From NCBI GenBank assembly GCA_021775715.1, contig JAJFHI010000152.1:1-5607 (forward strand): a stretch of DNA of 5,607 nucleotides, given 5' to 3'. The notes under the pieces are model-generated. The model saw nothing but the letters and a program-made list of their open reading frames with translations, was not told the origin of the DNA and did no database searches. The position numbers and the translations under genes were made by a program. This DNA is from Hyphomicrobiaceae bacterium (GTDB taxonomy: Bacteria; Pseudomonadota; Alphaproteobacteria; Rhizobiales; Hyphomicrobiaceae). Below, piece by piece: positions 1 through 5,156 of this stretch. Each line of letters opens with the position of its first letter. The first letter of the stretch is position 1.

Positions 1-166
1 ACGTTGGTATTACAAAAGCATGCGTAGGTGCATCACCAACTTTTTGGTCAAGAGACATAGCCACCCGTAGAAACACGTTGAGGGTCGAGTTCTACCGGAA
101 GTCGAACCAATCGAGAAACAACACGCTCGTGTTTGCGGCAGCGCCGTTAACACTCAGCGTTTTTTT

Positions 167-189
167 GTGACCACGGGTTCCGCGGTCAC
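167..189. other. Hairpin in the leader upstream of the carD-like gene
   Basis: GTGACC (167-172) pairs with GGTCAC (184-189); after an A/C mismatch CGG (174-176) pairs with CCG (180-182), leaving a GTT loop. A run of seven T lies just before the left arm, not after the right arm, so this does not look like a terminator on the + strand, and on the minus strand the hairpin is followed by A. It sits about 57 bases before the start codon and could be a leader structure or an operator-like dyad. No clear promoter could be placed in 1-245, and I see no gene there. Confidence 0.3.
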
Positions 190-245
190 TGATCGTTGGC
201 CTGCAACGTAAAGTGTGTGCGTAGATACGAAGGTGATATTCGCGA

Positions 246-1427
246 ATGGCGCAAAGCAAAAAAAACCAACCCGCAAGCCGGACGGTAAAGGCAAAAGCTG
301 CATCTAGCAAGGCTGCTGCAACCGAAAGTGCTGCCAAGACTAAGAAGCCAGCAACGGCGCGCAAAACGGCCACAGCAGGGAAAGCTGTTGCAAAAAAAGC
401 GCCTGCGAAATCAGCCGCAGCTAAGCCAGCGGCAAAGAAGAAGCCTGCAGCCAAGCCGACGGCCGCGAAAAAGGCTGCTCCTAAAGCCGCCAAGCCAACA
501 GCATCTGCCGCAAAAGCGAAACCTGCTGCTAAGAAAAAGCCGGTCGCGGCCAAGCCTGCGGCATCTGCGAAGTCTGCAGCCAAGAAGCCTGTTGCTGCCG
601 CAAAGAAGTCGGCGGCTCCTAAGGCGGTAAAGAAGAAGCCGGCTGCGACGACGCGCGAAATTATAGCTGCCGCTGCTGCGAAGCGTTCGGCTGCATCCAT
701 GCAGCGTGCCGTGCCGGCGTCGGTTGGCAAGGCGGCTTCGGGTTCGAAAATTACAGCGGCTGTAGGTGGCGCTAAGAAGGCTGCTCCTAAGGCCGCCAAG
801 GTCGTGGCACCAGAAGTTGTTGCCGGGCCAAAAAAACCCGTCAGCCAGCGTCACGGTTTCAAAATTAGTGAGAGCGTGGTCTATCCGTCTCATGGTGTCG
901 GTCGCATTGTCGGAATTGAAGAGCAGGAAATCGCGGGCATGGCGCTCGAACTGTTCGTAATCAATTTCGAGAAAGAAAAACTGACGTTACGGGTGCCGAC
1001 CAGCAAGCTTGAAAGCGTCGGGATGCGCAAGTTGTCCGAAGACGCAATGGTCAAGAAGGCATTGACGGTGCTCAAGGGACGCGCACGTGTGAAACGCACG
1101 ATGTGGAGCCGCCGGGCACAGGAATATGTTGCCAAGATCAACTCAGGTGATCTGATATCGATCGCAGAAGTTGTCCGTGACCTTTATCGCTCGGATGCGC
1201 AACCAGAGCAGTCATACTCTGAGCGCCAACTTTACGAAGATGCTTTGGACCGCATGGCGCGTGAAGTTGCCGCTGTCGAGAAGTTGGATGATCGCGGTGC
1301 TGTTCAGCGCATCGTCGAGATCTTGTCGAAAAGCGCCAAGACGCGGGTGGCTAATGAAGAGGCCGCCGCTGCTGCTGCCGCATCTGAGGAAGATGGGGAC
1401 ACAGACGGGGCAAGTGAAGCAGCGTAG
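246..1427 (+). CDS. CarD-family (CdnL-like) transcriptional regulator with histone-like Lys/Ala/Pro tail
   Basis: 393 residues. Residues 1 to about 200 are almost entirely Lys, Ala, Pro, Ser and Thr with repeated PAAKKKPAAKP-type units, resembling histone H1 or AlgP tails. The CarD module runs from about residue 203 to 365: the RNA-polymerase-interacting part begins FKISESVVYPSHGVGRIVGIEE, shown here as the FKISESVVYP and HGVGRIVGIE blocks, followed by the MALELFVINF and KLTLRVPTSKLESVGMR strands. A helical DNA-binding part follows (VLKGRARVKRTMWSRRAQEY, then DLISIAEVVRDLYR). A short Ala/Glu/Asp-rich tail ends the protein. CarD/CdnL proteins bind the RNA polymerase beta subunit and stabilise the open promoter complex, notably at rRNA promoters. 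Usual family members are about 160-190 residues, so the basic extension doubles this one; it probably gives non-specific DNA binding (inference). ATG 246 is preceded by GAAGGTGA at 229-236, a good ribosome-binding site. The gene is followed directly by a strong terminator and appears monocistronic. Confidence 0.93.
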   Translation: MAQSKKNQPASRTVKAKAASSKAAATESAAKTKKPATARKTATAGKAVAKKAPAKSAAAKPAAKKKPAAKPTAAKKAAPKAAKPTASAAKAKPAAKKKPVAAKPAASAKSAAKKPVAAAKKSAAPKAVKKKPAATTREIIAAAAAKRSAASMQRAVPASVGKAASGSKITAAVGGAKKAAPKAAKVVAPEVVAGPKKPVSQRHGFKISESVVYPSHGVGRIVGIEEQEIAGMALELFVINFEKEKLTLRVPTSKLESVGMRKLSEDAMVKKALTVLKGRARVKRTMWSRRAQEYVAKINSGDLISIAEVVRDLYRSDAQPEQSYSERQLYEDALDRMAREVAAVEKLDDRGAVQRIVEILSKSAKTRVANEEAAAAAAASEEDGDTDGASEAA

Positions 1428-1468
1428 CGCGCTGCAACCCTGTTGAGTGAGCATCGACGCCCAAACGA

Positions 1469-1511
1469 AAATAAAACGCCCGATGGCTCAAAGCCATCGG
1501 GCGTTTTATTT
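1469..1511. terminator. Bidirectional Rho-independent terminator
   Basis: A perfect 20-bp inverted repeat (1469-1488 with 1492-1511) has a 3-base loop CAA. Its GC core (CGCCCGATGGCT) is flanked by AAATAAAA on the left and TTTTATTT on the right, so each strand has a U-rich tail. It lies between the carD-like gene on the + strand and the convergent SNase-like remnant on the minus strand and can end both transcripts. Confidence 0.95.
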
Positions 1512-1530
1512 CTATCCGAGCGTTGGCGAT

Positions 1531-2009
1531 TTATTTGCCTATTTTGTTTGAGATGATCTCGATCTGGCCAGGATCATCAATGCGGATCGCCGGACCGTTG
1601 TAGCGCTCGAGCCATCCGCGCACGATGACATCGCGGCCGATCATGTTCTTATCGAACCGCCGCGCGCTTTCTTCTGACGGTTTCAATTTGGCGGACGGCT
1701 TCGTCTTTGCAGTCTGGTTCGGCACGTATGCCGTGAAATCGGAGCGCCACGAATTGTCGGGTGCTGACGTGTCGCTGACCGCTGTGCCGGCTTTGGGTTG
1801 TGGACCGCCGAAGTTGATGTACGTGACGCCGCGCCGTGTTGTGACACCGGTCACGGTTCCGCGAACAAGTTGATAGGTGCCCGCGTAACGGTTGAGTTCA
1901 CCTGTTCGTTTCGCACTGCGCACCGCGTAGGCGGCGTTTGCCCAAAGGCCGAGTTTTTCTTTCCGTGCGGTGGCTTCAATTGCGATGAGGTCCGGCAGAC
2001 AATGAAAGT
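1531..2009 (-). pseudogene. SNase-like (thermonuclease family) protein, C-terminal remnant
   Basis: Reading leftward from about 2001, one frame gives CLPDLIAIEATARKEKLGLW, then ANAAYAVRSAKRTGELNRYA, then VRGTVTGVTTRRGVTYINFG, a spacer, WRSDFTAYVP, and finally NMIGRDVIVRGWLERYNGPA before DDPGQIEII. The KLGLWA...YAVR segment and the later YINFG...DFTAYV and GRDVIVRGWLERYNGPAIR blocks match the C-terminal half of rhizobial-type SNase-like proteins (an OB-fold nuclease followed by a second OB-like domain). The catalytic N-terminal OB-fold with its Arg/Asp/Glu residues is absent. Upstream of about 2016 the frame is broken by repeated TGA codons, and no ATG precedes the homologous part. The only usable start, GTG at 1923, falls inside conserved sequence, so a 130-residue product is possible but unlikely to be a working nuclease. 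The remnant abuts the DUF3768-like fragment out of frame, which marks a deletion or insertion junction. It shares the 1469-1511 terminator with the carD-like gene. Confidence 0.72.
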
Positions 2010-2261
2010 TTCCGGATCATCACTTTCAAAATCATCATAAGACTTAATCTCATTGAGAATTTCCCATTGCAAGCCCCAGGGTAATGTCCGCACCTCCTCG
2101 GTTTTCACGACGTGTCCGAGTAGGAACGACAACCCCGTTAATTGTTCACGGAAGGTATCGTTCAGATAGCGTATTGTGCTGGTTGGGTCTGATTGGTGGT
2201 CACTTGGAATGGCAGCTCTGAGCCGCTCTTGATTAGTTGACAACATAATTGTTGCTTTCAT
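2010..2261 (-). pseudogene. DUF3768-like protein, truncated at its C-terminus
   Basis: From ATG 2261 leftward the frame encodes an N-terminal leader, then IRYLNDTFREQLTG (residues 30-43), then VVKTEEVRTLPWGLQWEILN (51-70) and EIKSYDDFESDDPE (71-84). These follow the order of DUF3768 proteins: an IRxLNDxFR start, a VV-T-GV-ALP stretch, and an AFDDF-x-NDP block that normally continues GEHDFG and then an FxWKIDYYD block. Here similarity stops at residue 84 (about 2010), exactly where the SNase remnant begins in another frame. The open frame runs on to 1851, but that part is an out-of-frame reading of SNase sequence. DUF3768 has no known biochemical role; it is common in mobile regions of alphaproteobacteria. 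An alternative start is ATG 2246; neither start has a strong ribosome-binding site. A seven-residue insertion-like stretch (LSFLLGH) differs from the family as I know it, so the family call is moderate. Confidence 0.55.
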
Positions 2262-2375
2262 TGTTGTACAGCAGATGCTCGCTGTCAGCTTTCACACCTT
2301 TGAGGGCGGGAACACTTCGATGATAACAGAGTTTTTCCTTGAAACTGGCGAGGCGCTTGTCGCCGAACGCGCAAC

Positions 2376-2404
2376 AAAAAAAGGTGCCGTTCTACCGACA
2401 CCTT
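2376..2404 (-). terminator. Rho-independent terminator, leftward
   Basis: On the minus strand GGTGTCG (2402-2396) pairs with CGGCACC (2389-2383), including one G-U pair, around a six-base loop. AA/TT extends the stem and a run of seven T follows (2382-2376). There is no T run on the + strand side. Nothing coding of convincing quality lies just to its right on the minus strand, so it most likely ends the candidate small RNA described below. Confidence 0.75.
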
Positions 2405-2496
2405 GCTAGACGTTTTCACATCCCCGTAAGAGTGGGATCTCAAACTCCACACTCCCCACCACAAACACTTATAAGCTGTTTCATGTTTGCGACTTG
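2376..2496 (-). ncRNA. Candidate small RNA of about 120 nt
   Basis: A minus-strand promoter (2503-2531) and a minus-strand terminator (2376-2404) bracket about 120 bases with no convincing gene. Expected transcription start is near 2496 and expected end near 2376. Inside, GAGTG-T-GGA pairs with TCCCACTC around GTTTGAGA, a second hairpin with one bulged base, so the transcript would hold at least two stem-loops. It could encode a 14-residue peptide (ATG 2484 to TGA 2440), but that has no ribosome-binding site. The position between the DUF3768-like fragment and the mob operon suggests a regulator carried by the mobile element; that is inference. The family is not recognised. Confidence 0.4.
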
Positions 2497-2502
2497 ATCT
2501 GA

Positions 2503-2531
2503 ATCTTAACTCATTCCGATTTTTTTGGCAA
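2503..2531 (-). promoter_or_regulatory. Sigma-70-type promoter, leftward
   Basis: On the minus strand TTGCCA (2531-2526, five of six to TTGACA) is followed after exactly 17 bases by TAAGAT (2508-2503, four of six to TATAAT). A tandem 10-bp repeat lies immediately upstream of the -35 box, the usual place for an activator or repressor site. It would drive the candidate small RNA. Confidence 0.5.
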
Positions 2532-2560
2532 AACTTTTCGTAACTTTTCGTAACTTTTTG
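2531..2560. repeat. Three tandem 10-bp units (AACTTTTCGT type)
   Basis: AAACTTTTCG, TAACTTTTCG and TAACTTTTTG occur head to tail at 2531, 2541 and 2551. The 10-base period puts every copy on the same face of the helix. On the minus strand the units read roughly CGAAAAGTTA and end at the -35 box of the leftward promoter. A regulator site or short iteron-like array is plausible; which one cannot be told. Confidence 0.6.
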
Positions 2561-2683
2561 CGACCGCTACGCCTCAACCGCGCGTGCAAATAAACTGACT
2601 ATTCAAACAGCAGATAAAAAATCAAAACTGTATACACGCACTGCCCTTTTATAACCATCAGGTAATCGAGGTACTTTGGGGGT

Positions 2684-2703
2684 GCTGGGGGCAAAGCCCC
2701 CGC
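2684..2703. other. GC-rich bulged hairpin, left edge of candidate oriT/mob leader region
   Basis: GC-T-GGGGGC (2684-2692) pairs with GCCCCC-GC (2696-2703) around an AAA loop, with a single bulged T. Neither strand has a T run after it, so it is not a terminator. It lies just upstream of the rightward promoter for the mobilization genes. Similar G-rich hairpins near mobilization genes on plasmids are familiar, but I cannot identify a nic site. Confidence 0.4.
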
Positions 2704-2716
2704 ATCTGAAACCGTG

Positions 2717-2746
2717 TTGATAGTGCTGATTTCACATTCTTAAAAT
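2717..2746 (+). promoter_or_regulatory. Sigma-70-type promoter for the mobC-relaxase operon
   Basis: TTGATA (2717-2722, five of six) and TAAAAT (2741-2746, five of six) are separated by 18 bases. Transcription would start near 2753, giving a leader of about 200 bases before the mobC start. That leader contains the two inverted repeats at 2833-2876 and 2887-2915. Confidence 0.5.
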
Positions 2747-2832
2747 TGTGTCTTGATTGCACGACAGTTGCACACGCTGAAGGCAGCTTGCTTGTATTCA
2801 GTAGGTACATGAGGAGAATACAGAAGGGAGGG

Positions 2833-2876
2833 GGCGAGGTGTGCCTTTGACTACAAAATAGATCAAAGGCCTCGCC
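2833..2876. repeat. 14-bp inverted repeat with 4-base bulge (candidate oriT or leader structure)
   Basis: GGCGAGG (2833-2839), a TGTG bulge, and CCTTTGA (2844-2850) pair with TCAAAGG (2863-2869) and CCTCGCC (2870-2876) around a 12-base A-rich loop. All 14 pairs are Watson-Crick. Its place directly upstream of mobC fits an origin of transfer or an autoregulatory site for the MobC-type repressor; the sequence alone does not separate these. Confidence 0.6.
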
Positions 2877-2886
2877 GTAAACGGCT

Positions 2887-2915
2887 GTGTTTGATGGGCC
2901 ACGGTGGCCCAACAC
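2887..2915. repeat. 8-bp dyad with outer arms and 4-base bulge upstream of mobC
   Basis: TGGGCCAC (2895-2902) and GTGGCCCA (2904-2911) form a near-perfect palindrome around one G. Outer arms GTGT (2887-2890) and ACAC (2912-2915) pair across a TTGA bulge. The dyad ends 37 bases before the mobC start codon, and a C-rich tract (ACCCCCCTCCCT) follows it. It is a candidate operator or part of oriT. Confidence 0.55.
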
Positions 2916-2952
2916 CCCCCTCCCTAAAAGTGAAGTGAAGGAGAACTGCTCA

Positions 2953-3306
2953 ATGCCAACGCGTGGATACCGTAAAGGAATATCGGATAGCAAAGTGCCG
3001 GTTACAAAACCAGTGAAAGTGCGCGTAAGCGAAGACGACTATTTGTTTTTACAGCGTGATGCTTCTAGTCGTAGCCTTACAATGTCGAAGCTTATGCGCA
3101 AACTTATCTCAGCGCATGCGAAGGGAGCACGCGCTCAGTTGCCTCAATCCCGAGGTGGCAATACCAAGGCGTTGCGTGAGCTTTCGCGTATCGGCAACAA
3201 CCTCAATCAGCTTGCACGCCAGGCTCACACCGGCATTGTTCCTGTTTCAGCACTTGAGTTGCAGCAAACATTGCGGGCTGTTCATTCTTCACTGAAGAAC
3301 CTTTAA
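2953..3306 (+). CDS. mobC: MobC-like plasmid mobilization relaxosome protein
   Basis: 117 residues. The N-terminal half has a ribbon-helix-helix shape: a beta strand PVKVRVSEDDY (20-30), then helices FLQRDASSRS (32-41) and LTMSKLMRKLISAHA (42-56). The C-terminal part carries the MobC hallmark ALRELSRIGNNLNQLARQAH (73-92), followed by a leucine-rich helix to the end. MobC proteins bind at or near oriT and help the relaxase open the DNA at nic; many also repress their own operon. ATG 2953 was chosen because AAGGAG at 2938-2943 sits nine bases upstream; an in-frame GTG at 2887 lies inside the palindrome and has no ribosome-binding site. The stop codon is four bases before the relaxase start, so the two are probably co-transcribed and translationally coupled. 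Confidence 0.85.
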   Translation: MPTRGYRKGISDSKVPVTKPVKVRVSEDDYLFLQRDASSRSLTMSKLMRKLISAHAKGARAQLPQSRGGNTKALRELSRIGNNLNQLARQAHTGIVPVSALELQQTLRAVHSSLKNL

Positions 3307-3310
3307 CACC

Positions 3311-3802
3311 ATGCTTGCTAAAATCACCCAGCCCACCAACGATTTTTACGCGCTAGCTCGCTACCTTGTTAGTGGTAAGTCCGGCAAACCGCATCCTGAC
3401 CGCGTGGCGTGGACACTTCCGCACAATCTTCCTTTTGACGACATAGACCTCGCCGCAAAAATGATGGAAGCCACCGCGCATCTTTCAGCACGCACTAAGA
3501 ATGCTGCCTATCACGTCATTGTCGGCTGGGGTCTTGATGAACATCCAACCCCTGAACAGATGCAAGAGATTGCAGTGAAGACACTTGAAAAGGCAGGCCT
3601 TGGAGAGCACGAGGCCTTCATCATGGGGCATGGCGATACCGCCCATAAACACCTACATATGATGATTAATCGCGTCCATCCAGAAACGGGCCGTGCATGG
3701 CGAACCTCGCATGACTATGCACATTTCGACCGCATTATGCGGACGCTATCCGATGATTACGGGGTTCAAATACGTGCCTGCCCATCGCTACAATCGCGAT
3801 AA
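3311..3802 (+). CDS. Relaxase (MOBP/VirD2-like), catalytic N-terminal part, frameshifted
   Basis: 163 residues to the premature stop. The visible parts are LARYLVSGKSGK (15-26), where Tyr18 is the candidate nucleophile of motif I; the strand NAAYHVIVGW (64-73); and motif III, HGDTAHKHLHMMINRVHPET (107-126), whose His112/His114/His116 group is the usual metal-binding triad. The NRVHPETG ending points to the MOBP/VirD2-like group. Relaxases nick oriT, stay covalently bound to the 5' end and pilot the strand into the recipient. The true family sequence follows this frame to about residue 150 (LSDDYG), then continues in the +1 frame; the last residues here (RACPSLQSR) are out of frame. Removing one G from 3761-3764 joins the two halves into a 350-residue protein. 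GAAGAA at 3294-3299 is a weak ribosome-binding site within the mobC end. The truncated product retains all visible catalytic motifs. Confidence 0.82.
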   Translation: MLAKITQPTNDFYALARYLVSGKSGKPHPDRVAWTLPHNLPFDDIDLAAKMMEATAHLSARTKNAAYHVIVGWGLDEHPTPEQMQEIAVKTLEKAGLGEHEAFIMGHGDTAHKHLHMMINRVHPETGRAWRTSHDYAHFDRIMRTLSDDYGVQIRACPSLQSR

Positions 3803-4364
3803 GACAGATGACTTGCCCAAGGGCATGGATTCAAAGGCGCATCATGCCGCCAAACGTGGCGCGCGCACCAACCGCCTACAGTGGAGCCGTAACGCATCAT
3901 TGAGTTTTGGTGCACGACTTTCCGAAGACCTTGAAGCGAATTCAACCTGGGAAGACCTCGAACAGTTACTCGGTGATGAGGGCTTATCACTCGAAGAGAA
4001 GGGGCAGGGCCTCGTTGTTGGGGATGGCCAAAGTTATGCGAAGTTCTCAAACCTTGGTTTGACGATTAGTGCCAAAGCGTTTGAGAAAAGGCGCAAGCGC
4101 AAGCATACCGACCTTAGCCGTTTGTTTGAGCCGAAGCGTGAACGTAAACCGCTGTTTAGCGTTGATGGAGTGGATATTGCGCGTGCGCTTGCGTCGATGG
4201 GCCTAGGTGATCAAGAAGATATTGCGAACGCAGTGCAAACGGCTGTTGAGGAACGTGCGCAAGCACGTGGCCTATCAACGACAACTCTAACGCCAGCCTT
4301 CTTAGCACCTGAACCAAAACCCGCTAAACGCCGCCGGCAGAAGCCGGCAAACCGTTCTCGATAA
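3762..4364 (+). pseudogene. Relaxase, C-terminal part in the shifted frame
   Basis: About 200 codons continuing the relaxase in the +1 frame: GFKYVPAHRYNRD directly follows LSDDY of the first half, as expected after the relaxase fold. The rest is charged and partly helical: SKAHHAAKRGARTNRLQWSR, then SFGARLSEDLEANSTWEDLE, then a KAFEKRRKRKHTDLSRLFEP linker and a Lys/Arg/Pro-rich end (PEPKPAKRRRQKPANRSR). No primase or helicase motif is visible, so the intact protein would be a short MOBP relaxase. Codon use stays gene-like to the stop at 4362-4364, so the shift appears recent or is a sequencing error. An independent start at ATG 3693 would overlap the first half out of frame and is unlikely; ATG 3825 is possible but unsupported. 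Confidence 0.75.
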
Positions 4365-4428
4365 GAGCTACTTGATTTAAGGTAATGAAGGTCGCTCTAG
4401 GTTCAACTAAAAGCAGGACTGCGCCGTG

Positions 4429-4562
4429 CGGTTCTCACCATCGCTTAAGGGTGGCCTCGCATGCCCTGTTAGCCGCATCAAGGCGCGGGCCAAGGGGTCC
4501 GCTAAGGTGCCTTGACACGTCAACCATGGCACGCGCCAGACGGCCACGCGATGGTGGCTCCG
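4429..4562. repeat. Nested, bulged inverted-repeat structure of about 134 bases
   Basis: Outer stem: CGG (4429-4431) with CCG (4560-4562), CACCATCGC (4436-4444) with GCGATGGTG (4548-4556), a TTAAGG bulge (4445-4450), GTGGCC (4451-4456) with GGCCAC (4542-4547), then CGCATGCC (4458-4465) with GGCACGCG (4528-4535, one mismatch). Inner stem: TCAAGGC (4478-4484) with GCCTTGA (4509-4515), enclosing GCGGGCC (4485-4491) with GGTCCGC (4496-4502, one G-U) around an AAGG loop; TAAGGT (4503-4508) is bulged. It lies 65 bases after the relaxase stop. A structured RNA, a single-strand initiation site, or a small non-autonomous element are all possible. No known family is recognised. Confidence 0.6.
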
Positions 4563-4571
4563 AAAAGCAGG

Positions 4572-5003
4572 CTTTTTATCCCTGCACCAGATATAATTTC
4601 AATTGAATTGCCGACATTCAGGTGAATAGCAAACGAGCGCTGTTGAGCTGGTAACCAGGCCAAAAAGAACAGGCCGTGTTGCTGCACGCAGCAACACGGC
4701 TAGAGGCTCCAACACTAAGAACGACAACACCACTAAAAAGTACAAGAAGGGTAAGGCACCGCTTGGCTGCGACGAGATATTGGTGCGGAGAGTGTAGCAA
4801 ATTAGAGAAAGGAAATGAGTTGGTAACGACCTCTGGTTTACGAGTTCTTCGGTCCCTTGACTAAATCAAGCTCTGTACCCGAACGCACAATATTGCAGTT
4901 TGGTCCGACCTCTCTTGTGGGTCATAACCCGTCACTCATGTTTGAGTAGCTTCTCAGATTTGTCTCCTGCCCCTGCAAATTGGAGTGCATGCTTTTAAAT
5001 GAT
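4572..5003. other. Stretch without a convincing gene
   Basis: Open frames here are short, use non-ATG starts or lack ribosome-binding sites. The stretch has a 10-base palindrome TTCAATTGAA near 4600 and the perfect hairpin at 4673-4700. No integrase remnant could be read on either strand. Confidence 0.5.
4661..4700 (-). terminator. Perfect 13-bp hairpin, possible leftward terminator
   Basis: GCCGTGTTGCTGC (4673-4685) pairs without mismatch with GCAGCAACACGGC (4688-4700) across two bases. On the minus strand it is followed, after a short spacer, by TTCTTTTTGG (from the AAAAAGAA at 4662-4669), an imperfect U tract. On the + strand no T run follows. A terminator for leftward transcription from the region before the tRNA is the simplest reading; a cruciform or protein site is the alternative. 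Confidence 0.4.
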
Positions 5004-5068
5004 GTGGTCGCTAATTGGTCGCTAGGCTAATTTTCTGAAAGTGGATAAAATAACTAACTATTGGTTTT
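5004..5068 (-). repeat. Integrase-type attachment half-site, left of the tRNA
   Basis: Read on the minus strand away from the tRNA: AAAACCAATA (5068-5059), 34 bases, then two tandem 11-bp-period copies of TAGCGACCA (5024-5004). The right flank of the tRNA carries the same arrangement in mirror orientation (see 5157-5222). Short tandem copies at fixed distance from a core-like motif are typical of arm-type binding sites for tyrosine integrases; the assignment is inference. Confidence 0.5.
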
Positions 5069-5077
5069 TACAACAAA

Positions 5078-5154
5078 GGCCCCGTAGCTCAGCCGGATAG
5101 AGCATCAGATTCCTAATCTGGAGGTCGCGCGTTCGAATCGCGCCGGGGTCACCA
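5078..5154 (+). tRNA. tRNA-Arg (anticodon CCT)
   Basis: Complete cloverleaf of 77 bases. Acceptor arms GGCCCCG (5078-5084) and CGGGGTC (5144-5150) pair with one G-U; the D stem is GCTC/GAGC. The anticodon stem TCAGA/TCTGG encloses TTCCTAA, putting CCT at 5112-5114. The T arm GCGCG-TTCGAAT-CGCGC spans 5127-5143, A5151 is the discriminator, and CCA is encoded. It decodes AGG. tRNA-Arg(CCT) genes are frequent integration targets for phages and integrative elements, which fits the half-sites on both sides. The tRNA itself looks intact. Confidence 0.95.
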
Positions 5155-5156
5155 AT

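Noticed and set aside
167..189. Hairpin next to a T run as a terminator
   Set aside because: The T run precedes the stem on the + strand and becomes A on the minus strand, so neither orientation fits a terminator.
92..799. Long minus-strand open frame opposite the carD tail
   Set aside because: It is the Ala/Phe/Gly-rich antisense shadow of Lys/Ala codons and has no ribosome-binding site or family resemblance.
2275..2409. 44-codon + strand open frame (MLAVSFHTFEGGNTSM...)
   Set aside because: It has no good ribosome-binding site, no recognised family, and its end overlaps the leftward terminator stem. It cannot be excluded but is not supported.
2887..2952. Upstream GTG start for mobC
   Set aside because: The GTG lies in the palindrome without a ribosome-binding site, while ATG 2953 has AAGGAG nine bases upstream.
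2658..2993. Minus-strand open frame through the mob leader
   Set aside because: It crosses all the leader hairpins and the mobC start, with no recognisable protein pattern.
3755..3802. Programmed +1 frameshift as the main explanation for the split relaxase
   Set aside because: GGG-G can slip, but no stimulatory stop context or conserved overlap is visible. Inactivation or sequencing error is simpler.
4385..4606. 73-codon + strand open frame after the relaxase
   Set aside because: It is Arg/Ser/Pro-rich and coincides with the nested inverted repeat, so the composition follows the structure and not a protein.
4618..4864. Short opposing open frames, one with a hydrophobic stretch (CLTLLVLFSGVVVLSVG)
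   Set aside because: Starts are TTG or GTG without ribosome-binding sites, and both cross the perfect hairpin. A small membrane protein is conceivable but unsupported.
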